A stretch of 64,000 bases of DNA from Pseudomonadota bacterium (lineage in GTDB: Bacteria; Pseudomonadota; Alphaproteobacteria; Rhizobiales; Xanthobacteraceae): positions 1 to 64,000 of the forward strand of contig JAEYAW010000034.1 in assembly GCA_023404675.1 (NCBI GenBank), read 5' to 3'. Below the pieces are notes generated by a model. It was not told where the DNA came from and did not search any database. It saw only the letters and a list, made by a program, of their open reading frames with translations. Shown in pieces: positions 45,370 through 53,679 of the stretch. The position numbers and the translations under genes were made by a program. Each line of letters begins with the position of its first letter. Positions within the stretch are counted from its first letter, which is position 1.

Positions 45370-47787
45370 ATGAAATTCACGCTCTCCTGGCTGAAAGATC
45401 ACCTCGACACCGATGAGCCGCTCGAAAAGCTCACCGACAAGCTCACCATGATCGGGCTTGAGGTCGAGCACATCGAGGACAAGGCGAAGGCGCTGGCGGC
45501 GTTTACCATCGCCAGGGTCATCTCGGCCGAACAGCATCCAAACGCCGACCGTCTGCGCGTCTGCATGGTGGATACCGGCAGCGGCGATCCGGTGCAGGTC
45601 GTGTGCGGCGCGCCCAACGCGCGCGCGGGCCTCGTCAGCGTGTTCTCGCCGCCGGGAACTTACATTCCCGCAAAAAACATCACGCTCGCGGTGGGCACCA
45701 TTCGCGGCGTCGAGAGCCGCGGCATGCTGTGCTCGGCGGCCGAACTCGAACTCTCCGAAGACCACGACGGCATCATCGAACTGCCGGCCGACGCGCCGAT
45801 CGGCGCGCGCTATGCCGAATGGGCCGGGCTCGGCGATCCGGTGATCGAAATCAACCTCACGCCGAACCGCCCGGACTGCACCGGCGTGCACGGCATCGCG
45901 CGCGATCTCGCTGCCGCCGATATGGGCGCCTTGAAGCCGACCACCATCAAGCCGGTGAAGGGCGAGTTTCCCTGCCCCGTCGGCGTCAGCGTCGAGGACG
46001 AGACGCTGTGTCCCGGCTTCGCGCTGCGCCTCGTGCGCGGCGTCAGGAACGGTCCCTCGCCCGAGTGGCTGCAGAAGCGCCTCACCGCCATCGGCCTGCG
46101 CCCGATCAATGCGCTGGTCGACATCACCAACTTCATGACCTTCGACCGCAGTCGCCCGCTGCACGTGTTCGATGCGGCGAAGGTGAAGGGCAATCTCGTG
46201 GTGCGGCGCGGCCGCGCGGGCGAGGAACTGCTGGCGCTCGACGGACGGACCTACAAGCTCGACGATCAGGTCTGCGTGATCGCCGACGACAATGGCGTCG
46301 AATCGCTCGCGGGCATCATGGGCGGCGAAGTCTCCGGCTGCTCGGACGACACCACCGACGTGCTGATCGAATCGGCGCTGTGGAACGAGATCAACATCGC
46401 CCAGACCGGCCGCCGCCTCGGCATCAATTCCGATGCGCGCTACCGCTTCGAGCGTGGCATCGATCCGGCCTTCATGGTGCCGGGCCTCGACATGGCGACG
46501 CATCTCGTGATGGAGCTATGCGGCGGCACGCCGTCCGAGGCCGTCGTGGTCGGCCGCACCTACGGCGATGATCGCGTCATCGATTTCCCGCTCGCCGAGG
46601 TGAAGCGCCTCGCCGGCATCGACGTGGCACTGCCCGAAGCACGGCGCATCCTCAACAAGCTCGGCTTCGCCGTCGCCGGCAGCGGCACTGTGGTGAAAGT
46701 CGCGGCGCCGTCGTGGCGCGGCGATGTGGAAGGCAAGGCCGATCTCGTCGAGGAGATCGTGCGTATCGTCAGCGTGGACAAGGTGCCGTTGACGCCATTC
46801 GATCGCGGCGAGGCGCCGCGCAAGCCGGTGCTGACGCGCCTGCAACTGCGCACGCGCAAAGCCAAGCGCGCGCTGGCCACGCGCGGCATGGTGGAGGCCG
46901 TGACCTGGTCGTTCATCAGCCACGACAAGGCCGTGCTGTTCGGCGGCGGCCAGCCCGAACTGGTGCTGGCCAATCCGATCGCGGCCGATCTTTCCGACAT
47001 GCGGCCGAGCCTGCTGCCGGGCCTCGTCGCCTCCGCGCAGATCAACGCGGATCGCGGCTTTGGCGACGTCGCGCTGTTCGAGGTCGGCCAGATCTTCAGG
47101 GGCGATCGCCCACAGGATCAGTTCACGGCGGCCGCTGGCGTGCGCCGCGCGCTCGCCTCCTCGCGCGGCGAAGGCCGCCACTGGTCCGGCACCCATGCGG
47201 CGGACGCGTTCGATGCCAAGGCCGACGCGCTGTCGGTTCTGATCGCGGCCGGCGCATCGGCGAATGCGTTGCAGGTCGCTCCGGCGGGCGGCGCGAATTT
47301 TCCCGCCTGGCTGCATCCCGGCCGCTCGGCCGCGATCCAGATCGGGCCGCAGAACGTGCTTGGCTATTTCGGCGAGTTGCATCCGCGTGCGCTGGAGGTG
47401 CTCGGCGCGGACGGTCCGCTGGTGGCGTTCGAGGTCATTCTTGACCGCATTCCCGACGCCAAGGCGCGGCCGACCCGCACCAAGCCCCTGCTTGAGCTGT
47501 CGCCGTTCCAGCCGGTCTCACGCGACTTTGCCTTCATCGTCGATCGCGCGGTGAAGGCGGCCGACGTGATCCGCACCGCGCAGGGCGTGGACCGCAAGCT
47601 CATCACCGGCGTCAATGTGTTCGACCTGTACGAGGGCAAGGGCATCGAGGACGGCAAAAAGTCGCTGGCCATTGCCGTGACGCTGCAGCCGCGCGAGAAG
47701 ACGCTGACCGATCAGGAGATCGAGGCGGTCGCCGCGAAGATCGTGGCGGAGGTCAGCAAGAAGACCGGCGGCGTGCTGCGCGGATAA
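45370..47787 (+). CDS. pheT: Phenylalanine-tRNA ligase beta subunit
   Basis: 805 residues. The start MKFTLSWLKDHLDTDEPLEK and the tRNA-binding OB domain (about 40-150, VVCGAPNARAGLVSVFSPPG and IRGVESRGMLCSAAELELSE) are typical. The B3/B4 editing domain has LVDITNFMTFDRSRPLHVFD and GIMGGEVSGCSDDTTDVLIE. The B5 domain and catalytic-like core follow, and the anticodon-binding FDX-ACB domain is at the end (ELSPFQPVSRDFAFIVDRAV). Length is normal for PheT. It is 95 bases after pheS. Confidence 0.97.
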   Translation: MKFTLSWLKDHLDTDEPLEKLTDKLTMIGLEVEHIEDKAKALAAFTIARVISAEQHPNADRLRVCMVDTGSGDPVQVVCGAPNARAGLVSVFSPPGTYIPAKNITLAVGTIRGVESRGMLCSAAELELSEDHDGIIELPADAPIGARYAEWAGLGDPVIEINLTPNRPDCTGVHGIARDLAAADMGALKPTTIKPVKGEFPCPVGVSVEDETLCPGFALRLVRGVRNGPSPEWLQKRLTAIGLRPINALVDITNFMTFDRSRPLHVFDAAKVKGNLVVRRGRAGEELLALDGRTYKLDDQVCVIADDNGVESLAGIMGGEVSGCSDDTTDVLIESALWNEINIAQTGRRLGINSDARYRFERGIDPAFMVPGLDMATHLVMELCGGTPSEAVVVGRTYGDDRVIDFPLAEVKRLAGIDVALPEARRILNKLGFAVAGSGTVVKVAAPSWRGDVEGKADLVEEIVRIVSVDKVPLTPFDRGEAPRKPVLTRLQLRTRKAKRALATRGMVEAVTWSFISHDKAVLFGGGQPELVLANPIAADLSDMRPSLLPGLVASAQINADRGFGDVALFEVGQIFRGDRPQDQFTAAAGVRRALASSRGEGRHWSGTHAADAFDAKADALSVLIAAGASANALQVAPAGGANFPAWLHPGRSAAIQIGPQNVLGYFGELHPRALEVLGADGPLVAFEVILDRIPDAKARPTRTKPLLELSPFQPVSRDFAFIVDRAVKAADVIRTAQGVDRKLITGVNVFDLYEGKGIEDGKKSLAIAVTLQPREKTLTDQEIEAVAAKIVAEVSKKTGGVLRG

Positions 47788-47851
47788 AAACGCGGCGCGC
47801 GGGCCCGGCCCGGATCGCGATCCGTCATCCGCACAGGCACGATCTTACAAA

Positions 47852-49672
47852 CTACAGCGGCAGCTCGGGTGCACGCTGCGCCGCACGGCGCGCCTGCGTG
47901 CCGGTCACGTTCGATTGCGAGCGCGCGAAGCTCCAGCGGATGTGCGCGGCCTCGCGCACCGTCTGCCGGATCACGATCTGCGAGGTCCGGCGCGGACCAT
48001 CCGTCGCGGCGAGAAACACGCTGTCCTCAAGCTGCACCTTGTCGTCCGGCGTCTCGAACGTCCACACTTCGCGATTCGGCAGCACCAGCATCACGCCCCT
48101 GCCATCGCTGAGGCGCGACGCCTTGATCGCGGGATGAAGGTGGAAACGGATGGCGTAGTCGTCACTCGCGTTCTTGATCCGCGCACCATGGGCCGGCTCC
48201 AGCCGGTCTTCCCCGTCGAGGCGCATGCCATCCGGCGCCAGCATCACGGTGCGCGAATGGATGACGCCGAACGCGCGCGCATAGCCATCGTGCGAGGTGC
48301 TCAGCATCGTGCCGTTCTCGATAACCTCGCGCGCCACCTCGACATGCGAAGGCCCGCTGACGATGGGCGCGCCCTGCAGCAGCCGCTTCATCGCGCCGCG
48401 CTCGATGAACTGGCAGGACGACGCATCGTGGCATGTCACCGTCGAATGCGCCGGCGTGCTGCGGGCGAAGGCGCGCCAGTTGTCACGGCCGTTGTTCGGC
48501 ATGCCGCAATTGACGACAATGCGGTGGCTGCGATGGGACAGCTCGAACGACAGACAGCCCGCATGCGCCTCGTGGCTCACCGAGGTCGGCGGCGGCGCAC
48601 CCGTGTCCATGATGAGGACGGTGCCTTCGGCGTCCATGCGCTGATAGCCGGAATGCGGCATGCTCGCCAGCGGCGCGCCGTGCGTATCGTCGTAGGCCAG
48701 CAGCGTCGCGACGAGATCGGACGGCGCGGTGCTCATGCCGTTGAACAGGGCGAAGCTGCCATCGCCGTGCCGGAAGAAACGCAGCATCGGCATCATCCGG
48801 TCGATGGCGTTGAGCAGCGCGGGCGGCGGCGGAACGTTGCGGGCGGTAAAGGTCTGCCGCAGCGGCAAAAGATCGGCGAGCAGTTCGATCAGCGCACCGG
48901 GATTGCGCGAGACGTGCCCGCCGTCGGGAAGGATCTGGCGCTGCAGCTCGTCGGAGAGCCGGCGCGTGGCGGCCTTGATGGTGCGGGTCTGGTTGGCGAG
49001 GCAGAGCGAGGCATAGCAAAGCGCGACCAGCACCTGCAGACGCGGCACGCCGTCGGAGATTTCCAGCGTCGACATCCGCAGCCGGCGCACGTCGCGCTCG
49101 ATGGCCCGCAGATAGCGCCGGTAAAAACGGTTGTCGCTGTCGCCGATCACCAGCGGCGCCTGCGACAGGAACGAGATGATCCGCCGCGCCAGCACGTCGG
49201 CACGCCACGCCATGGCGCGCTTACGCCCGGGATAGGACAGCCAGTCCTCGATCAGCGAACGGGCATTGGCGCGGGTCAGCGCGCTGTCGGCGGCGCGCAG
49301 GTGGCGCAGCCAGCCGAAGCCGAGCAGCGCGGCATCCCAGTCGTCCGATGGAGGCTCCAGCTCGAAGATGGAGCGGCCATAGCAGGTCACGATCTTGCCC
49401 GCGAAAACAAACCGCCCGGCGTAGATTTCCAGCGCGCGAGTCGCGTCGGTGGTTCGCAGATCGGGCGGCGCGATCAACAGGCGGTCGCTGCGGCCCGGCA
49501 CCAGACGCGACATCACAGCCGACCCGCCGCCGAGGCGCGACAGCGTCGTGCGCGCGAAGCGGCCCAGAATCAGGCCTGATAGCTGTCTGCGATGGGTGGC
49601 GGCCACGCTGATCCGTCGTGTGTTGGGTGCAGCGGCAACCGCCCGGCTCGCGCCCGCGCGGGCACCTTGCAT
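47852..49672 (-). CDS. Heparinase II/III-like protein
   Basis: 606 residues. The N-terminal half is a helical toroid (RSLIEDWLSYPGRKRAMAWR, ILPDGGHVSRNPGALIELLA). The C-terminal half is the heparinase II/III beta-sandwich (GTVLIMDTGAPPPTSVSHEA, HAGCLSFELSHRSHRIVVNC, HSTVTCHDASSCQFIERGAM). Such proteins are lyases of uronic-acid polysaccharides; in Rhizobiales they are common next to rsmB-type genes and their substrate is unknown. No signal peptide is evident, so it may be cytoplasmic. It lies downstream of the RsmB-type gene on the same strand, 140 bases apart, and converges with pheT. Confidence 0.88.
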   Translation of the reverse strand: MQGARAGASRAVAAAPNTRRISVAATHRRQLSGLILGRFARTTLSRLGGGSAVMSRLVPGRSDRLLIAPPDLRTTDATRALEIYAGRFVFAGKIVTCYGRSIFELEPPSDDWDAALLGFGWLRHLRAADSALTRANARSLIEDWLSYPGRKRAMAWRADVLARRIISFLSQAPLVIGDSDNRFYRRYLRAIERDVRRLRMSTLEISDGVPRLQVLVALCYASLCLANQTRTIKAATRRLSDELQRQILPDGGHVSRNPGALIELLADLLPLRQTFTARNVPPPPALLNAIDRMMPMLRFFRHGDGSFALFNGMSTAPSDLVATLLAYDDTHGAPLASMPHSGYQRMDAEGTVLIMDTGAPPPTSVSHEAHAGCLSFELSHRSHRIVVNCGMPNNGRDNWRAFARSTPAHSTVTCHDASSCQFIERGAMKRLLQGAPIVSGPSHVEVAREVIENGTMLSTSHDGYARAFGVIHSRTVMLAPDGMRLDGEDRLEPAHGARIKNASDDYAIRFHLHPAIKASRLSDGRGVMLVLPNREVWTFETPDDKVQLEDSVFLAATDGPRRTSQIVIRQTVREAAHIRWSFARSQSNVTGTQARRAAQRAPELPL

Positions 49673-49812
49673 CCGGCTGGGATGCGCTCGGCACGCCGTC
49701 AGGGCCTGGCGGGAAGCTGACCGCTTCTGCTCACCTTTAAGTCTGATTCGTTTCGAATCGTCAGGTTAGCCCGGAAAGCTCTAACGACACCATAACCGGG
49801 GCGTCCAGTTGC

Positions 49813-51150
49813 CTAAACCTTGATCAGGCGCGACGCGAAGAATCCGTCCAGCCCCGACAGGCGCGGGTCCACATGCGGTAACTGACTCGGCAATGTGCGC
49901 AAATCGCCATCGGCGGTGATCGAATCGGCCAGTCCGGCGATCTCGGACGCCGCGATCGGAACCCGGCGCAGGCCGGTCTCCGTCCCGAGCAGCCGGGCGA
50001 TGGCCTGTTCGCCTTCTTCGGGTTCGAGCGAGCACGTGCAGTAGACCAGCATGCCGCCGGGACGCAGCAACGCCGCCGCGCGCGCGAGAAGGCGCTGCTG
50101 CAAGGCCCTCAACGCCCCGATATCCGCCTCCTGCTTCAGCCAGGCGACGTCGGGATGCCGGCGGATGGTGCCGGTTGCCGTGCAGGGCGCATCGACCAGC
50201 ACGGCGTCGAACGGACCGGCCGACCATTCGGCGGCGTCCGCCAGCACGGTCTCCGCGGCAAGGCCGAGCCGGTTCAGATTGCCCTTGAGCCGGTTCACCC
50301 GTGCGGGAGAGCGATCCACGGCCGTGACATGCGCGCCGGCCTGCGCGAGTTGCGCGGTCTTGCCACCCGGCGCGGCGCACAGATCGGCAATCCGCTTGCC
50401 TGCAACATCTCCGAACAGACGCGCGGGCAGCGCCGCCGCGGCATCCTGCACCCACCACTGTCCGTCCTCATAGCCGGGCAGCATGGTGATGGGCCCCTGC
50501 ACGATGGTGCGGACGGTGCCCGTCGGCAGCACCTCGCCATGCAGGCGCGCCGCCCAGTTCTCCGCGTCGGATTTCACGGTGAGGTCGAGCGGCGGCTCGA
50601 CCCGCAGCGCCGAAGCCATGGCGCTTGCCCTGTCCGCTCCGTAATGCGCGACCCAGCGCGTCATCAGCCAAGCCGGCACATCGGCGTTGGCGGCCTCGAT
50701 GTCCTCGACCAGCGGCTGTCCCTCGCGGGCGCAGCGCCGCAACACGGCGTTGACAAGACCTGCGTAGCGGGCAGCGCGCCGGTCGGCCTGCACGAGGCGG
50801 ACGGACAGATCGACGGCGGCATGATCGGGCACATCCATCCAGAGAATCTGCGCGGCTCCGATCAGCAAGGCGCTTGTCGCGCGCGGCGCATCGGCCGGCA
50901 GCCCGCGATCCAGCAGCCCGCGCAGAAGTTGATCGAGCGTTCCGCGACGACGCAGGACTGTCGCCACCAGCCGCCGCATCAGCGCGCGGTCGCGGTCGGC
51001 GAGCGCCTTCACACCCGGATGGGCTGCAGGGCCCTCAAGCTGCTCGTCAAGCGTGCGGCGCTTGAACAGCACCGCATCGACGATGTCAGCAGCAATGCGG
51101 CGGGCAGCGAGGCCGGGCGCTTCAACGGGAACGGTATGAACAGGACTCAT
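49813..51150 (-). CDS. rsmB: RsmB/NOP family RNA cytosine-C5 methyltransferase
   Basis: 445 residues. It has an N-terminal NusB-like RNA-binding domain (about 10-140, RRIAADIVDAVLFKRRTLDE, LILWMDVPDHAAVDLSVRL-like region) and a C-terminal SAM-dependent catalytic domain. The SAM motif is IADLCAAPGGKTAQLAQAGA and the two cysteines of m5C enzymes are in VLVDAPCTATGTIRRHPD and LVYCTCSLEPEEGE (catalytic Cys in TCS). E. coli RsmB modifies 16S rRNA C967; the same target is likely but not proven. ATG at 51150 is chosen over a TTG at 51171. Confidence 0.92.
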   Translation of the reverse strand: MSPVHTVPVEAPGLAARRIAADIVDAVLFKRRTLDEQLEGPAAHPGVKALADRDRALMRRLVATVLRRRGTLDQLLRGLLDRGLPADAPRATSALLIGAAQILWMDVPDHAAVDLSVRLVQADRRAARYAGLVNAVLRRCAREGQPLVEDIEAANADVPAWLMTRWVAHYGADRASAMASALRVEPPLDLTVKSDAENWAARLHGEVLPTGTVRTIVQGPITMLPGYEDGQWWVQDAAAALPARLFGDVAGKRIADLCAAPGGKTAQLAQAGAHVTAVDRSPARVNRLKGNLNRLGLAAETVLADAAEWSAGPFDAVLVDAPCTATGTIRRHPDVAWLKQEADIGALRALQQRLLARAAALLRPGGMLVYCTCSLEPEEGEQAIARLLGTETGLRRVPIAASEIAGLADSITADGDLRTLPSQLPHVDPRLSGLDGFFASRLIKV

Positions 51151-51329
51151 GCGCAAGGATGGTAAAGACAAAGGTCAGAGAGAACAGACACGCGACCGAC
51201 GCGATGGCGACAAACGTGACAGGTGAATATGCCAATTGTAAGAATCCGCCGCAGCGCACACAGGGCGGCGTTTCGCCGTGCCGACCCGCTCGCCTTGATG
51301 TCGCCCGATGCAATGCCGAGATTGGCTTG

Positions 51330-51536
51330 ATGACAGGATCAGACGTGCCAGACGATCAACCGGTCCGCAAGGAGCTGCCGCCCGCCGCCCGGCGCGCGCT
51401 GGCCGAGGCCGAAGCCCGGCGCGCGGCTACGCAGGCGGCCAACGATTCGCGGCCGCCCGAATTGCAGGGCCCCTCGGGACCGGAGCCGACGCGATTCGGC
51501 GATTGGGAACGCAAGGGCATCGCGTCCGATTTCTGA
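51330..51536 (+). CDS. DUF1674 / SDHAF4-like protein
   Basis: 68 residues. The C-terminus carries the DUF1674 signature, here GPEPTRFGDWERKGIASDF (pattern P-x-R-[YF]-G-D-W-E-x-K-G-x-x-x-D-F). The rest is Ala/Arg/Glu-rich and probably disordered. The family includes eukaryotic SDHAF4, which helps assemble flavinated SdhA into complex II; a like role for the bacterial protein is an inference. Here it is 46 kb away from sdhCDAB and is followed by a nuclease gene. It is divergent from the RsmB-type gene. Confidence 0.88.
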   Translation: MTGSDVPDDQPVRKELPPAARRALAEAEARRAATQAANDSRPPELQGPSGPEPTRFGDWERKGIASDF

Positions 51537-51651
51537 CGCGTGCCGGATGCGCGAAGCCGGTGCCGACGATCCTCGGCAACTGAGGTTCCGGAAATATCCG
51601 CTCGTTTCAGCCGCCGTTGCAGCGGACCGCGACTCGCGCTATGTTGGGAAC

Positions 51652-52242
51652 ATGTTCCTATCATCGCGCAACCCCGCCCGCTCCTCGCCTCGCCCGCCCT
51701 GGTCGCGGGCGCGCGCAGTGTCGTGGAGCGGACGGCGGCTGCTGCCGTGGGTGTTCGTCGTGGGCATTGCAGTCGGCAGTGCGCTTCCGCTGCGGCACTG
51801 GGCGAGGACCGTCCTGCATGTCGACGTGCCGGCGGCCACCGACAGCGCCGAGACCGAAGCGATCTGGCGCCGCGCGGGCCAGACCGGCGCACGCTATCCG
51901 GTAGACGTGCTGCGAATCATCGACGGCGACACCTTCGAAGCGCGCGTCCATCTGTGGCCTGATCTCGACATGGTGACGCGCGTGCGGTTGCGCGGGATCG
52001 ATGCGCCCGAGCGCAACGGGGCCTGCGAGCGGGAAATCCGTCTGGCCGGTGCGGCGACGGATGCGTTGCGCCGGCTGCTCGGTGAAGGCAACGCGATGAT
52101 CTTCAATATCGGGCCGGACAAATATGCCGGGCGGGTCGTGGCCGACGCCGCCGCGCGCGGAACGGACAATGTGTCCGCCGCGCTCCTCGCCGCCGGTCAC
52201 GCACGCGCCTATGGCGGCGGTCATCGGGGCGGATGGTGTTAA
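51652..52242 (+). CDS. Staphylococcal-nuclease-like exported or membrane-anchored nuclease
   Basis: 196 residues. A hydrophobic segment (RRLLPWVFVVGIAVGSALPL, about 27-46) suggests a signal anchor. The SNase-like domain (about 80-190) has VDVLRIIDGDTFEARVHLW, the catalytic Arg/Asp block VRLRGIDAPERNGACEREI and the second part GPDKYAGRVVADAAARGTDN. Such enzymes cut DNA or RNA with calcium. The ATG at 51652 follows GGGA. It is 115 bases downstream of the DUF1674 gene, on the same strand, and converges with the L,D-transpeptidase gene. Confidence 0.9.
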   Translation: MFLSSRNPARSSPRPPWSRARAVSWSGRRLLPWVFVVGIAVGSALPLRHWARTVLHVDVPAATDSAETEAIWRRAGQTGARYPVDVLRIIDGDTFEARVHLWPDLDMVTRVRLRGIDAPERNGACEREIRLAGAATDALRRLLGEGNAMIFNIGPDKYAGRVVADAAARGTDNVSAALLAAGHARAYGGGHRGGWC

Positions 52243-52273
52243 CCTGCCACAACCCCGAGCGCGCGAACCGCCC

Positions 52274-52798
52274 TCAGCGGCCCGTCACGACGACGGTCGT
52301 CCCGACCGGAACACGCTGGTACAGGTCGGCGACGTCCTGATTGTACATCCGGATGCAGCCATAGGAGACGTAGCCGCCGATCGAATTCGGTACGTTGGTG
52401 CCGTGGATGGCGTATTCGCCTCCGGCCAGTGTCAGGGCGGCGACCCCCATCGGATTGCGCGGCGATCCACCCGGGATCACATCCGGCAGGCTCGGCTTGT
52501 CGCGCTTCACCTCGGCGGGCGGCGCCCAGGCAGGATTGAGATACTTGCCGTCGATTTGCGTCACGCCGGCCCACTGCTTGCCGGCCTTGCCGACGCCGAC
52601 CGGATAGCGGATGGCGTGCCCCTCATCGAGCACGAGGTACAGCCGCCGCTCGCTGGTTCGCACCACGATGGTGCCGGGCGCATACTGGCCCTGGAAGGCC
52701 ACCAGATCGGGTGCCGCCTCGGCCTTTCCGGGCGCCGCGACCGTTGCCGCAAACCCCATCACCGCCGCCACGCACACTGCGACCACTCCACGCAACAT
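52274..52798 (-). CDS. L,D-transpeptidase (YkuD family)
   Basis: 174 residues. A signal peptide MLRGVVAVCVAAVMGFAATV (then ending near AEA at 28) leads to the periplasm. The YkuD domain (about 45-172) has VRTSERRLYLVLDEGHAIRY and the catalytic block HGTNVPNSIGGYVSYGCIRM, with the H-x(n)-S-x-G-C-I-R-M motif and the nucleophile Cys. These enzymes make 3-3 peptidoglycan cross-links or attach lipoproteins to the wall. The ATG at 52798 gives the signal peptide. Confidence 0.94.
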   Translation of the reverse strand: MLRGVVAVCVAAVMGFAATVAAPGKAEAAPDLVAFQGQYAPGTIVVRTSERRLYLVLDEGHAIRYPVGVGKAGKQWAGVTQIDGKYLNPAWAPPAEVKRDKPSLPDVIPGGSPRNPMGVAALTLAGGEYAIHGTNVPNSIGGYVSYGCIRMYNQDVADLYQRVPVGTTVVVTGR

Positions 52799-53000
52799 TT
52801 TCGTGCTCCATGCCGCTCGACCGGGCCTCGTCCTTGCCCTCGCCGGTTCTAGAGCGGGCGTCACCACCAATCGGTTACCGCGCGGCGGACATCCTGAAGA
52901 TGTCCATTGCTGTTCACGACAATCCCGGTAACAGAGTAAATACAATGCAAAAGCACGATCGGACGCTCGATCCCGAGCGACCGCATACAGGACAATCACG

Positions 53001-53666
53001 ATGCTGACGGTTCACCATCTCAACAACTCGCGTTCGCAACGCGTGCTGTGGCTGCTCGAAGAACTGGGCGTGCCCTACGACATCGTGCGCTACCAACGGC
53101 TGCCGAGCCTGCAGGCCCCGCCGGAGTTGCGTCAGATCCATCCACTCGGCAAATCGCCGGTGGTGACCGACAATGGCAACACCATCGCGGAGTCCGGAGC
53201 GATCCTCGAATATCTCGTCGCGGCTCATGGCGGCGGACGCCTGATCCCGCCGCCCTCAACGCCGGAACGTCTGCGCTATACTTACTGGCTACATTATGCC
53301 GAAGGCTCGGCGATGCCGCCGCTGCTGCTGAAACTGCTCTTCTCGTCGCTGCCGCGCCGCGTGCCGGCGCTGATCCGTCCGATCGCGCGCGGCATTTCAA
53401 ACAAGGCCCTCGCCACGCTGGTCGATCCGCAACTGCGCCAGCACATGACCTTCTGGGAAAGCGAGCTGGGACACAGCGAATGGTTCGCCGGGGCCGACCT
53501 CACCGCCGCCGACATCCAGATGAGTTTCCCGCTGGAAGCCGCCGCCGCGCGCGCGAACCTCGCCGAGGCCCACCCGCGCTGCATGGCGTTTCTTGAGCGC
53601 ATCCAGGCCAGACCCGCCTATCAGCGCGCGCTCGAACGCGGCGGCCCCTACGCACTGGCGCGCTGA
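53001..53666 (+). CDS. Glutathione S-transferase family protein
   Basis: 221 residues: MLTVHHLNNSRSQRVLWLLE (N-terminal thioredoxin domain, with Ser/Gln in the catalytic region), PLGKSPVVTDNGNTIAESGA (glutathione-binding cis-Pro and ES motif), ILEYLVAAHGGG, and a C-terminal helical domain ADLTAADIQMSFPLEAAAAR. It resembles the fungal/bacterial GSTs with LNxSRSQR. It is divergent from the L,D-transpeptidase gene and converges, 13 bases apart, with the gamma-glutamyltransferase gene; a shared role in glutathione metabolism is possible but not shown. Confidence 0.93.
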   Translation: MLTVHHLNNSRSQRVLWLLEELGVPYDIVRYQRLPSLQAPPELRQIHPLGKSPVVTDNGNTIAESGAILEYLVAAHGGGRLIPPPSTPERLRYTYWLHYAEGSAMPPLLLKLLFSSLPRRVPALIRPIARGISNKALATLVDPQLRQHMTFWESELGHSEWFAGADLTAADIQMSFPLEAAAARANLAEAHPRCMAFLERIQARPAYQRALERGGPYALAR

Positions 53667-53679
53667 CCGGGGCGGACGA

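Noticed and set aside
47810..47826. Palindrome CGGATCGCGATCCG between pheT and the heparinase-like gene
   Set aside because: Short, made of GATC/CGCG words that are frequent in this genome, and with no T-run; no reason to call a terminator or operator.
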